In this document: positions 30,360 to 41,649 of the stretch, piece after piece
How positions within the stretch are numbered: position 1 is the first letter of the stretch
Layout of the letters: each line of letters begins with the position of its first letter
Assembly (NCBI GenBank): GCA_006386115.1
Contig: VFIW01000019.1
Span: 62,001 to 126,000, forward strand
Direction: 5' to 3'
Source: Globisporangium splendens
Taxonomy: Eukaryota; Oomycota; Peronosporomycetes; Pythiales; Pythiaceae
DNA: 64,000 bases
Notes under the pieces: model-generated
Told to the model about the DNA's origin: nothing
Database searches by the model: none
Seen by the model: only the letters and a program-made list of their open reading frames with translations
Translations under genes and position numbers: made by a program

Positions 30360-32126
30360 ATGGGGAAGAAGAAGGTGAAGAGCATGGTCTACTACGACCT
30401 GCTGGGCATCGACACCGACGCCACGCCCGAGCAGATCAAGAAGGCGTATCGCAAGAAGGCGCTGCAGCTCCACCCGGACAAGCGCGGCAACACCAAGGAG
30501 GCGCAAGACGAGGTGCGCTCTATTATATAGATACGACGCGATTATGCATGTGGGTTTATGTGGTTATTGACGTGTATGTGGGGACGTTGTTGTGTAGTTT
30601 ACGCGCATGAAGCAGGCGTACGATGTGCTCTCCGATCCGCAGAAGAAGGAAGTCTACGACCAGTACGTCTCTTTCTTTGCCTATCTGTCTGTATGGGAGT
30701 ATGGGCTTATGGGTGCTTCTATATGGCTTGAATGGGTTCATCTTGTTGTCTACAGAGCGGGCGAAGATGGCATCAAGCTGATGGAGAACTACGGCAACAT
30801 GAGCGCTGAGGCATGTATACTACGTTTTATGTTCATAACCACTATGTGCACGAAGACTGACCGTGTTTTATTTCAACTTAATAGGAAATGTCGGCGGTGC
30901 TCTTCCGGTCGCTCGGCGCGTTTGGCGCCAAGGGCAAGTTGCTGCTCATCACGGCCGTCACGCTACTCTTCAGCTTCTTCCTCATCATCCCGAGTACGTC
31001 CTCCCATCTCATCTCCAACTCAGGGAAATGATTTCTAACTCACTGTGTGTATTTGTTTGCCTCTGCAGTCTTTTGGTGTTTGCGCGTGGACGACAAGGTG
31101 TCGTGGGACTGGGCGATCGTGTTCCTGCCCATGTGGATCCTCGACACGATCTACTTTTGCTGCCTGGGCTGCGCGTCCGTGTTCTCGGACTCGAACATGG
31201 ACCCAGAGGACCAGAAACAGCAAAAGACCGGGCTCTTCAAGCTCTATCGGTTCCTCAAGCAGGCGCTGCTCTTGGTGTTGCAGATTTTCATCGCGATGAA
31301 ACTCAACCACAACGTCGAGTGGAGTGTGATGGAAGTGTTTATTCCATACTTTGTGTACGACGGGCTGTCGTTCGTGGAAGCGATCGTGGGCGGCATCGTC
31401 GGCTACAAGGTGCTGACCAAGGAAAGCGAGGGTGCGGGCGTGTCGGCGACCGATGCGATCAAGAAGCAGCGCCAACTACTCGTCGCTGTCGTGCTGCTCA
31501 ACATGTTCCTGATCGCGTCGCGGCTCGTGCAAGCCGTACTGCTCGCGCTCAAGATCGATGGCAACCTCGGCGATGCGAGCTGGTGGTTCGTGTTTTTCCC
31601 GATCTGGATCTACGTTTTGTACTTCCTCTCGCACCCGATCAAGCGGTACATCCGCGCGAAGGAGAAAGCGAAGAACCAAGCCAAGCCAAAGGAGCCGACG
31701 CTGCCAACCCACGATGCGTACACGCGTGAGTCGGTGCATGAGGAGGACGAGGATGTGGGAACCAAGTACCCACTGATGGATGTGCTCTGCACGATCGGAT
31801 TCATCGGTGTCATCACGTCCCCGTACTTCATCCTGACGGCGCGCCTGGACGGGGGCTCGTTTTCGGCGTTCTACGTGCTGCTGCCGTGGTTCATCATCGT
31901 AAGTGCATGATTGATGGCGGACATTTTTACTTCCAGCCGCTCATTATTTGCCACTTGTGTTGTTTTGTAGGCGGGTCTGGTCCTGTGCTTCATCTGCTGT
32001 GCCATTTCATGCATTGGCGCTGGCGTCGAGGAAGAAGGCGAAAATGGCACCGAGGTGCGCAGCCCAAACGGCGATGAAGGTGCGGGAATCAGCACGGACT
32101 ACGTGGCCGTGGAGGAGAAGGCGTAA
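30360..32126 (+). CDS. J-domain protein fused to TMEM185-like membrane domain
   Basis: Six exons (30360-30512, 30598-30662, 30756-30810, 30885-30993, 31069-31898, 31971-32126) give 455 residues with every join in frame. Residues 9-75 are a J domain: [20 protein letters not shown], the HPD triad at 38-40, and [15 protein letters not shown]. The rest is multipass and carries three repeats of the Fragile-X-F/TMEM185 signature ([60 protein letters not shown]). J domains stimulate Hsp70, so the protein may recruit Hsp70 to an organelle membrane, probably ER. The third intron appears to use a GC donor (GAG|GCATGT); a GT alternative gives an immediate stop. Confidence 0.88.
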
Positions 32127-33279
32127 ACAAAGCGTGGGGTTGTTATAAACGCTTTCCATCGTCTTTCTCCATGCAACCACGTTTATATTTGCTGCTTGCT
32201 TTCGTTTTTTTATATACTGGCATTTCTTTTCAGTTTATTAATGCAGTGTTGTTTTCTGTTCCCAAACCATTTTGCTTGTGTGTGCCTGCTGTTATACAGT
32301 GCCTGTCTAAGATAGCCCCAAGCATCCCAACCCTCAATTTGGTCGTCATAGCTAAGTCCTGGTGATGCAAATGCCGCGTTATTAACTCGTTTAATCTCTA
32401 CTCCTGCTTTTGCTTTGGTCGTTTGGACTCAGGGTTCACGCATTTATGCATCATTTCCCAACTAGAAGTGCCGGAAAACTGACTGACCTGACAACGCTCT
32501 TCATTTCTTTGTAGGCGCCAAGGAAGAGATTTGAATCGCTCTAGAGATGGAAATGGTTAACAGCAATGTCCCAGACCAAAGCTCCCCATGCAAGATTTTG
32601 ATTCCATTCGTTAGTGAGAAGACTCGTTCTAAATTGTAGGGTATGGTAAAGGGTAATTCTCGACATATCCCACCTGCCAGCTTGTACTGCCACGGTGGTG
32701 CTAAGGTAAGGTCATTACTTGCATAGTTTGGGCGAATCTAAAGTGCATTCACGAAACTTCTTGCCGGTGATAAAACAAAAATACCCCAGGATGTGTGTGA
32801 TGAGATGACCGCACGAATAAAAATACCAGACGAAATGATCAAACCACAGAAGAAATAAACGACAAGAACGATCCCTCTTTTGTGCCAAGACAAGTCAAGG
32901 AAACGTGATGCAATACGAGACCAGGGAGGTAACCAACAGCCGGCCCAGTACAAGCGCATTATCCCAAAGTACGACGTTTCCAGAGCCAATGGTGCTCGTC
33001 AAGCCAGATCCAAGAAGAAAGAACAGAGAGGTGAAACGGAGACGACGGCTATCTGCAGTTTGAAGATTAATGGAGGCTGCGGTTAGCACTCTTCCATTGC
33101 TGTTCACGTCTCAGCATGCGATGATGGCTCCCTACACGGTGCCGGAGGTATCATCTCCATCCCAAGCTCACTTGCATCGAACGAGCAGTTTCCGCAGCAG
33201 TTGGTTTTGTGAGACTCCACTCCGCTCCATTTGTGTCGCGGACCTTTCTGCTACTGCTGCTGCGTCCGTCCATTCACCA
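32127..33279. other. 1.2-kb intergenic, no gene recognised
   Basis: T-rich 3' flank of the J-domain gene followed by the upstream region of tyrosinase B. No supported frames. Confidence 0.6.
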
Positions 33280-33293
33280 CCATTTCCGAATTT
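33280..33293 (+). promoter_or_regulatory. Inr+FPR-like core promoter of tyrosinase B
   Basis: CCATTTCCGAATTT, 12 of 14 matches to TCATTYYNCAWTTT, about 60-75 bp before the ATG at 33355. Confidence 0.4.
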
Positions 33294-33354
33294 GGTCTCT
33301 TTCGGATATCATCTCCACTTGCGCGAAAGGATCGGGTGACGGAGTTTGAGGACA

Positions 33355-35223
33355 ATGACAGGGTTCAAGCTACCGCTATTGCTAATTTGGATCTGCGCAA
33401 CGGTGCTGACGCCAATTCAGAGTGCCGCTGCCGCTGATGTCGTACCAGCAACAGCTGCTCCAGTTGCGCCATCATGCGGACCTCGCGTTCGTCGCGCCTG
33501 GACCGCATTGGCGTACAATGAGCAAATGCTGTACAAGAACGCGATCGCTTTGTCCATGAAGTCTGGTGCCTACATCAAGTTTGTGGAGATCCACACCGAG
33601 TACGAGTCTATGACGGAGGCACACAAGACGTGCATGCTCATCTACTGGCACTATCTGTTCCTCGTCGCGTTTGAGAATATGCTGCGGGCGCAAGGACCCG
33701 CTTACGCTTGCATCACGGTGCCGTACTGGGACTGGATCAACGACTACAACCGTTTTGTGAATCACGAATGCACGTCGATGCTCAATTGCTCCACGGCGCT
33801 TCAAGGGCTCGGCGGCATTGTGGATGGGAAAAAAGTGGATCTTCCGATCAACGGCGTTCCAACCGATGGCGTTTGCCACACAGCGTATCCATTAAACTTT
33901 TTCTGCCACGCAGGCAACATCACGGACACTTCGAAATGCTCCGGGTGCATCACTCGTGGTCCGTGGGATACAAAGTTTCTCCCAGCATCTGCAAGCTACG
34001 CGTCAGTGCGAAACCAGATTTTCGCGGCATCCAACATCGCCGAGTTTTCATTCGCGATCGAGAATGGCGCGCACAACGCGATCCACGCAGCCCTGGACGG
34101 TGCGATGGGCAGTTTTGCGTCCTCTGCGGACCCGATTTTCTGGTCCCATCACGCCATGGTGGATCTCCTGCACACTATTTTCCACAAATGCCTCGTGGGC
34201 GAGCAGGTGATGACACTGGCACAGAAAGCAACCAATCCCATTGGCTGGACGACCTGCAGACGCAAGGACAACACAACATTTGGTGCCCTTGACCGCGTCA
34301 CGATACGAACGGCGCTCTTTGGTCTCAATCCGCTGGATGCGACACTGGATCCAGTTGTCGGCAAATATTTCAATGTGCTTCCGACTCAGTTTGCAGCGCT
34401 TATGGACAATAACGACCTCGGATCGAGTAGCTACTTGTACCAAGGCTTGCTGGGAGAGATGTACACCAAGTGCGGAAATGCAACAACGGCAGCGCCTTTA
34501 TCCCCCACTCCAACCGCCACGCAGGTCCCAGTACCAGCAGCTACACCAAGTCCTGCAGTTACTACCAAAGCACCACTTCCGACAGTAACACCGACACCAA
34601 CCACAAGAGTTCCTGTCCCCTCGCCAACACCAACTACAGGAGCTCCAATTCCAACGCCACCTCCGACACCACCACCTGCACCGACGCCAACTACGCGTCT
34701 TCCAACTCCGCCTCCATCTCTCGCGCCGCCAACCACACCATCTCCAACGAGATATGTGTTCACGAGACTTCCAACATCCGTTCCTAAGGTAGCAAGGGTG
34801 AAACGGGAGTGTCACCTCGAGGATACTACCACGCCATTGGACTTGCTTCCACCGAAGCTGCAGATCATGGTCGCGGTCGTGAACACCACCTTGGAAGCAT
34901 CGACGCTGAAGGTGGCTTCCTTCACAGAACACACGGATACACTGCTCGAGGCGGTGTGGGGGCCCTGGATCGACTAGATCGAGGAGCAGGAAAAGATGGC
35001 GTGTCTGTTTCAAGATGAGTGCCTGGGTGGCGTCAAGGATTACTCGCCCGAATTCAAGAAGGCGTTCAACGTCCCAGGCCAACCGCGATGCAAGCAAATC
35101 GTCGACCGGATCCGTTGCGGCCACGACTCAATGGCACTTGGGACGTGGAAGGAGACCATGATGAAAACGTTTGGATGTCCATTCCCGACCACGAAACCAG
35201 CAGCAGGAGCACAACACAATTAG
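33355..35223 (+). CDS. Secreted tyrosinase B, Pro/Thr linker, C-terminal module behind in-frame TAG
   Basis: Signal peptide (LPLLLIWICATVLT) and a complete type-3 copper domain: CuA VEIHTE, EAHKTC and YWHYLF; PYWDW; CuB HNAIH and SHHAMVDLLH. Arg after the third CuA His is Tyr here. A Pro/Thr-rich linker of PTPTT-like repeats (about 34490-34770) is followed by a segment like that of tyrosinase C. The frame then meets TAG at 34975-34977, giving 540 residues. The same frame continues to 35223 with the conserved module (MACLFQDECLGG, PRCK, FGCP), for 622 residues if uninterrupted. A possible in-frame 66-base intron (34912-34977, weak GTGGCT donor, CTAG acceptor) would remove the stop. The catalytic domain is intact either way. 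Confidence 0.87.
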
Positions 35224-36246
35224 GATGCCAGCAGTTGTTTATCAATATTATCCTCCGTCTTTCAAACAATATTTGATACCATTTATTGGAACATGTCAAA
35301 AAATGTTCCCTTGTCAGATTGATAATGGTGACGCAAAATTGGAAATTGCAGCAAAGAATCCCTTACTTTTGCTGGAGTTGTCAAGTGTGATTCACCAAAA
35401 CCTGTGCTTAATCTGTCGCGCAAAGCATCTCGTACAGCTCGCCACGATGATACGCACCCTGGCTTACTGACCGATCATCAAGATATTGAGAGTACCTCAG
35501 ACTTTTCCCGTGTTCGCACTATTTTGCGAAGGACAAATCAATCTGCGAGCCGAAAAGTCAAGAACTCTTTAACAAATTCCCAGTCAGATTCGTTCCCTGC
35601 ATTGGAATCACTTCAGTGAGGACCGGCATTGGCGATGCCGGCATGGCATACAAGCTTATGACGAAGAGCACACGCCATGGTGATGTCGATTTGCAGTACT
35701 CGTGGAAGAGTCGATGCACCGAGCAGTCGTAAGTGTTGTGATCCATGGTAGCCCAGCACACTTGGCGATCAGTGTCGTCTTGTCAACTGGAGAGGAATGA
35801 CGCAGCACGTATAGTTTGAAATGCTGACGGAAGAGATCGTGTTCTGATGAGTCGCAGAGTGTCCTGAAGTACTGTCGAAGGAATTGCGACGTAATTTCTT
35901 CAACTAAAGTCTCCTTGCATTCCCAAATACCGCCAACGAGCTTTTTTAACTGGGTATCTTATTGACTGGTTCGGGTGACTCTCTCTCGGTAGCCCGCTGA
36001 AGGCTCCCCATCCTTCTGCGCGCACCGCTTGGAGTCAAAATGTTAACAACAGATGTATGTAGCAACAGCGGTGGCTCTGGGTGCACCGATGTACAATGCG
36101 CAGCAGCTCAACCCACCAGATCCCATTCCCATTGGTATTTTGATAGACTGGAGTGATATTTAGTGCTTTTCTCAAAAGCAATTGCGTATATTTTGCAATG
36201 CTGTAGGCTTTGACAGCAGTGTTTGCAAAATCTTGACAAAAACGAC
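35224..36246. other. 1-kb convergent intergenic, no gene recognised
   Basis: Between the 3' ends of tyrosinase B and the small secreted-protein gene. No motif-bearing frames. Confidence 0.6.
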
Positions 36247-36969
36247 TTATTCTTGAGCACACATGTACCCATCAAACGAATAGACGACGTCCTCGAACGT
36301 GTTACCTTCCTCCGCTGAGAAGCAAATAATAGCGCTCGGTTCATCGTCTTCGGTCGGAACCGTCATGTCGGCCGTGCCCCAATAGAACCCATCTGGGATG
36401 AGCGAACTCCGGCTGTTGCACACACATTTGCTCATGACGACGCCGTTGTTGAGCATGTACAGCGCGCTGTACACGCCTTCGCCGTTCCCCCACGTGCACG
36501 CCGTGGCAATATTTTCCATCCAGGACTCGTCGTCAAGGGGGAGACATTCGCGCACCGCTGGAAGTTTCTTATCGAGCGAGGTTGCCATGCTCTTGAACTT
36601 CCATATCTCCGAATCATCTTCGAACGTGAAATTGAATAGGTCCGAGAAGTCGGAGGGTTCCGGGAATTCGCCATCGGGCGACTCGGGCTTCTTCGTAGAT
36701 AACGACGGCTTCTGCGCAATCCCGGACGGTTTTTGGTTCGTCGAAGGCGTCTTGTTGATCACTGGCCGCAGTGTGAACTTCACTGGAGGTGCCATCGGCA
36801 CGGGTTTGATTGGCTTTGGCACAAATATCCCCGCCTTGTGGATGCGGATGTGGATGGTGGTACTCTGGTCAGCTTCTTGCACTTCATCGAGGGCATCCGT
36901 GGAAGCTGCTTGTGTGAGCACGAGCGCCACACAAAGTGCCATTCGAGTGATGGAACTAGCAACGCGCAT
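36247..36969 (-). CDS. Small secreted protein of unknown function
   Basis: Single exon, 240 residues from ATG 36969. Residues 1-26 form a signal peptide (MRVASSITRMALCVALVLTQ, then small residues). A Pro/Lys/Ser/Thr-rich low-complexity region (residues 45-105, KPIKPVPMAPP and similar) leads to a C-terminal domain of about 115 residues with Trp, acidic residues and five Cys (RECLP, TACTW, KCVC, IICF, YMCAQE). No RxLR, LFLAK or NLP motif is visible. I recognise no family. The architecture (signal peptide, flexible spacer, compact Cys domain) is common among oomycete surface and apoplastic proteins, but that is only analogy. Confidence 0.7.
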   Translation of the reverse strand: MRVASSITRMALCVALVLTQAASTDALDEVQEADQSTTIHIRIHKAGIFVPKPIKPVPMAPPVKFTLRPVINKTPSTNQKPSGIAQKPSLSTKKPESPDGEFPEPSDFSDLFNFTFEDDSEIWKFKSMATSLDKKLPAVRECLPLDDESWMENIATACTWGNGEGVYSALYMLNNGVVMSKCVCNSRSSLIPDGFYWGTADMTVPTEDDEPSAIICFSAEEGNTFEDVVYSFDGYMCAQE

Positions 36970-37624
36970 GGTGTTGGTTACCGGGGATTCTTGAAGACTT
37001 GAGTGGTTGGATGCCAATTGAGAAGTGGAGAGCAAGACATTGATTGAGGGCCTTTGCTCATGAAAAAGATCGCTAGTTTGATTTCTCCAAGCTCATGGAA
37101 GATCCTCACCTTGATTTTCCAATGGAATAATGGCGAATCTTTGCCAGACGTTTTTTCTTCTGCGTTTTCTTGTCAGGTGTGCGCACACACACGATTTTAG
37201 TCCATCACCCCTCTAGACTAGTGACTCTGCAAAACACAATAATTTATCAAAATAAGTCTGCTAAACAGACGCTGGTAAATTGGCAACGCACTTAGCAACT
37301 TGTTTAAATGGACTTTGTCCAAAATAGCCAAAATAATGTTTCGTCGAAAACTCGAGTGATGGGTTCACCCTTTCAATTGGATCTGTTGCTGGTTTCCATG
37401 CCTGGACGCATTTCGAGGACAAAATGGAACAACCGAATGCGCCACCTTCCTACAGTAGATGGGTAACGTTGGGTACATTCTCTTGGCTTCGGTGATCCGA
37501 AGGCTGGAACCAACTTCAGCGCTTCAGCCAACGAGTAAGCCTCTCAAGTCCAGAGGAGCGAAGACATTTCGCTATCATCGATCTACGTGGTTGTATTTTC
37601 GCACTGTTCGATTAACATTTTAGC
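36970..37624. other. Intergenic, no gene recognised
   Basis: Upstream of the secreted-protein gene and downstream of the flavin-reductase-like gene, both on the minus strand. No supported frames. Confidence 0.6.
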
Positions 37625-38539
37625 CTACACTCTTGAACCAGGCAACACGTATCCAAAGACTTGGCTGCCGAGAAACGTCAAATATGGCTCCGAACTCGGC
37701 GACTTGGGGATGAAGTTTTTGCCATCCCAGTAATCCTCTCGACACCATGCTGCCATCTGGGTACAACGAAGAATGTAGTGGCCGTCATCGGCTTGAATCG
37801 TTTCTACGCGGCAGAGTACATGTGCAGCACAGCCTTGGATCGCAACACACTTGCTCGCAGCCACTGCGATCGCCTGCTTTGCCAGTTCTTGCTTCGAGAG
37901 TTTCAGCTTTTTCGTTTTGATGGGTTGCGCATCACCACTTGGCGCCGCCTCCGCAGTCAGCGCTCTTCCTCCAGGAGCGCAGGTTGCAATTGTGAGGTTC
38001 TCAAACTTGTCGATGTTTGCGCCGCTGCAACCTCCAATCGCAAGCACGAGCTCCTCCATACCACGGACGGGTACATTGAGCACTAGCATAAAGTCCACAA
38101 AATCGAGGTCAGCATCAAATAGACCACACGCGCCAGTTCAACAAGCCTGAGAACTTACCAAAGATCGATCCGGGTGCTTGCAAGTACTTGGCAGTATACC
38201 GATTGGAGTTCACAGAACACAAGAAGCCCCCCTACATTAACCACCTTGTCAGCACTTTCACGGCTATAGCCGCTCTCATATATGTGCAGTCTATTACGTT
38301 TATCAGCAAGGCAATGGATAGTGCATCGTAATGCAGACCTGATTGTTGATCGGCGTCAGCCACGTGATCGTCATGACGTTTGCCTGCCGCTTGTCATGGC
38401 TCCCGTCGTCCTCGTTGCCATCAGTGGATCTACGGACGGACAGCAAACAGACTGGGTTCGGGTACAGCACCCGCGAGAGCATGCTCTTCTCGACCGGCAC
38501 CCACGACGCATGCATCGTGCTCTCTTGTGTTGTCGCCAT
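37625..38539 (-). CDS. Flavin-reductase-like FMN-binding split-barrel protein
   Basis: Exons 38539-38339, 38231-38159 and 38082-37625 give 243 residues, all in frame (introns 107 and 76 bp; first donor GTCTGC is weak). Motifs in order: SRVLYPNPVCLLSV, NVMTITWLTPINNQ, GGFLCSVNSNRYTAKYLQ, IFVLNVPVRGMEELVLAIGG, CAAHVLCRVETIQADDGHYI, and WDGKNFIPKSPSSEPYLTFL followed by GSQVFGYV. This pattern is that of the flavin-reductase-like (split-barrel) family, which binds FMN and often supplies reduced flavin or acts as an NAD(P)H oxidoreductase; the substrate is unknown. A Lys-rich insertion (KTKKLKLSKQ) sits mid-protein. It is divergent from the Sac1 gene, 458 bp apart. Confidence 0.82.
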
Positions 38540-38997
38540 TGCTCTTGGACCCAACAAGCGCCACTCTGACAAAAATGGCAACAGACCAACACTCTACCGA
38601 CTAGAATTGTAAATAACGAAATCCTCAATTCGACATTAGGGTACTCTTAATAGACTTGCGACAGTTGAGGTACTCTTTGCGAGTGTTCAGTGTTGCCCTG
38701 GTTTTGCAGCCTCCTCTCCGACTCTTTAAATCCGCACTGTCTCTTTTCTGGCCAGTGTAGGACCTGTCCACATATACATTTTCGCAAATAAAAAGTAGTA
38801 TTTGTCTATATGCACGTATCCTGTAAGCATTGAGTCTGCTTTTGTAGTACTACCCACGTAGTAGTGCTTTCTGATCACGACTACTTCAGCAATTACTTCA
38901 AACCGTTATTTTTGTGTACCCCTCCTCTGTGTGCAAGAAAAAAAAAGCTCCCCCTCATTTACCACAAAGAGAGGATTGAAGAGCTGCGCAGAGCAAA
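38540..38997. other. Divergent promoter region with Inr-like site for Sac1
   Basis: Shared between the flavin-reductase-like and Sac1 genes. CCTCATTTACC at about 38952-38962, 36-46 bp before the Sac1 ATG, matches the Inr part of the oomycete core promoter but lacks the CAWTTT part. Confidence 0.45.
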
Positions 38998-41172
38998 ATG
39001 GCGACCAAGATGCGTCGGACCGCGGGCGGCAAGGCGTTCGAGCTCATCATCCAGGACGAGTACCTCATCGTGATGCACCAGGAGCTGCCGCAGCTGCTGT
39101 TGCTGCCGCGCTTGGCGAACAACGCGTCGTCGGCGCTCGACGTGTCGGTCGAGAACGTGGCGGACTTCCAGCACCTGCACGGCCGCCGCATGGGCTTCGA
39201 CGCGATCTACGGCGTGTTCACGCTGCTGCGCGGCCCGTACTTGGCCGTCGTGACGCAGTCCAAGAGCGCCGCCAAGGGCGTCGACAACAAGGATATTCGC
39301 TTGGTGCAGAAGCTCGAGTTGATGCTCATCCCGACGCAGCACTTGCCTGTGCTCACGCCCGCGCAGGAGGAAGACGAGGACAAGTATCTGGCGATGCTCA
39401 CCTCCGACATTGAAGCGCAGAAACTGCACTTTGCGAGGGATTATGACCTCACGCACTCGCTGCAACGTAGGTGCCTCATAGATGCGTATTGCATTGGCAA
39501 TGGAGTTGCTGATGATGTTTGCATGCTACACAATGACAGGAATCTCTGCGTTCAACGCCAAGTCCCCCCGCATCGCTGAGCGTGCTGACCGCCGCTTTTG
39601 CTGGAATTACCCAGTCTGCGCGCCGTTCATTGGTGAGTCCGTCATCGCTTCAATATCTGAAGGTATCTGGGTGCATTCTGACACTTGCGTTTCTGCTTTG
39701 CATTTACAACAGAGAAGAAGCTATTCGACTGGATCACGCCAATGATGCAGGCGTATGTGGAGGTGACCGAGGACATCAAAGTGAATGACGCGGTGTTCAA
39801 GATCTTGTACATATCGAGACGGTCCTGCAAGCGACAGGGGACGCGCTTCACGATGCGCGGCATCGACGACGAAGGCAACGTCGCCAACTTTGTCGAAACG
39901 GAGCAGATTTGCCTCTTTGCGGACGGGAAGCAGACGTCGTTTGTGCAGATTCGTGGCTCAATCCCGGTATTCTGGAGCTCGCCGGTGACGATGAAATACG
40001 CGCCGAAGGTGTACCAGCGTGGCCAACCAGAGAAGGACATCGCAGCGTTCAAGTTGCACGCGTACGAGATGATGTCGCTGTACGGCCGAGTGCTGACTGT
40101 GAACTTGATCGACAAGAAGAAAGAGCAGTTGAAACTGGGCGAAGCGATGGCCAAGACGATCGCAGATGCAGCGACACAGGATTCGCATATCCTCGCGAAC
40201 GTTCGCTACGTCTGGTTCGACTTCCACCACGAGTGTAGCAAGATGAAGTGGTTCAACTTGGAAAAGCTGATCAAACAGGTCGATGATGATTTCCAAGACT
40301 ATGGGTACGCTTGCTCAGTGCTGTAAAATCTGTCCAAATGTTTGGATTTACTGATTATGCTGCTTCCACGATACAGGTATTTCTGCACAAACGCGGACGG
40401 CCAAGTTGTGAGTACACAGTCTGGTGTCGTGCGCACGAATTGCATGGACAATCTTGATCGCACCAATGTCGTCCAAGTAAGTTTGTCTGTATGAAGCCAG
40501 CTTCAGATAGTGTTGGAATATGATATTGACGGTTCTCGCGTTAATTGTGCTGATTTGGTATGTCAGTCGCTCTTCGGACGCCGAAGCCTGCTGCTTCAGC
40601 TCAATGAGACGGCCGCATTGAAGGGCAATGTCCTCAACTCGCCTTTCGAGTCCCTTGAGCCTGTCTTCAAGGGCGTATGGGGAAACAACGCTGATGCGAT
40701 CAGTTTCTTCTACGCTGGCACCGGTGCTTTGAAAACCGATTTTACGCGGACAGGCAAGCGAACGAAGCGAGGGGCGCTCATGGACGGCTACAACTCGTGC
40801 ATTCGTTACATCATGAACAACTTTATGGACGGATACCGTCAGGATGTCATCGATTTGCTTCTCGGCAAATTCACGGTCTCGAGAAGTAAATCGTCCCCAT
40901 TCCGACAGCGAGACGGTGACAGCGAGACCCTGGAGTCCGTACTGGCCAAGCTCATGGGTGTGGTGATGGCGTTTTTTCTTTTGGAATCCTTTCGCAGTGG
41001 CGGGCAAACGTTTGTCGTGGAGCGCTTGCTGAAGGCTGTTTTCTGGACGTTTTTGATCTGCTTGGGCGTGTTCGGTCTATTGCTGAAAAAGGGGAATGCG
41101 CTTGGCCAGAAGCTTGTTCAGCTACCACAACTTCGCCCTCAAGACGGATGTGTGACCACATGGAAAAACTAG
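38998..41172 (+). CDS. SACM1L: Sac1-type phosphoinositide phosphatase
   Basis: Exons 38998-39466, 39540-39632, 39713-40304, 40377-40476 and 40567-41172 give 619 residues. It has the Sac N-domain (DAIYGVFTLLRGPYLAVVT), FCWNYPVCAPFI, SRRSCKRQGTRFTMRGIDDE, GSIPVFWSS and the CX5R active site RTNCMDNLDRTN (catalytic Cys407, Arg413), continuing into SLFGRRSLL. FFYAGTGALKTDFTRTGKRT matches the family's basic C-lobe. Two closely spaced hydrophobic segments (VVMAFFLLE; AVFWTFLICLGVFGLLL) anchor the C-terminus, as in Sac1 of ER and Golgi, which removes the 4-phosphate from PI4P. The second CX5R residue before Leu is Asn where Cys is usual; the catalytic residues are kept. High confidence. Confidence 0.94.
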
Positions 41173-41649
41173 ACAAGACACGGACAGAGTCGACATTTGT
41201 TTGGTTGAAATTGATTTTCAGATGCCTTCAATTATCTTATTGCTAGATCTTTCAGTAATAAATGCACCCTCGCGTCGTTCCAAACAGTGGAGAGATGTCG
41301 GGTGTGCATGTGCAGTGGTCTCAGTGTCTGAATGGTGCCAGGCTTCGCACGTTTCGCGAGAAAGGCAGGTGGTATTCACTGGACCTTATCAGCGCAATTC
41401 TTCGCGATCTTCGTGAAGCTGTGAACACTTAATTGTCGATACATAATTAGCCTGGCAATTAATTGTGGTCGCCATGAAAGAACTACTACCTCTCTCTTTG
41501 GCTGTGCCAACTCGCAACAATTTCAACAAGCAAAGAATCAATCTGTGAGCAACTGATGTGCTATTGCTTGGTTGTCAAATGATTCACACAGCAGTTAGAT
41601 GATCAAAGCTGTTCCACACTACAGCTAGTCAAAGTTGATGTTCACACGC
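41173..41649. other. Convergent intergenic, no gene recognised
   Basis: 3' flanks of Sac1 and MARVEL-like copy 1. Nothing coding seen. Confidence 0.65.

Noticed and set aside
2668..34977. Reassigned TAG codon as explanation for both in-frame stops
   Set aside because: Other genes in the window lack internal TAG, and several well-supported genes end in TAG, so a code change is not supported.
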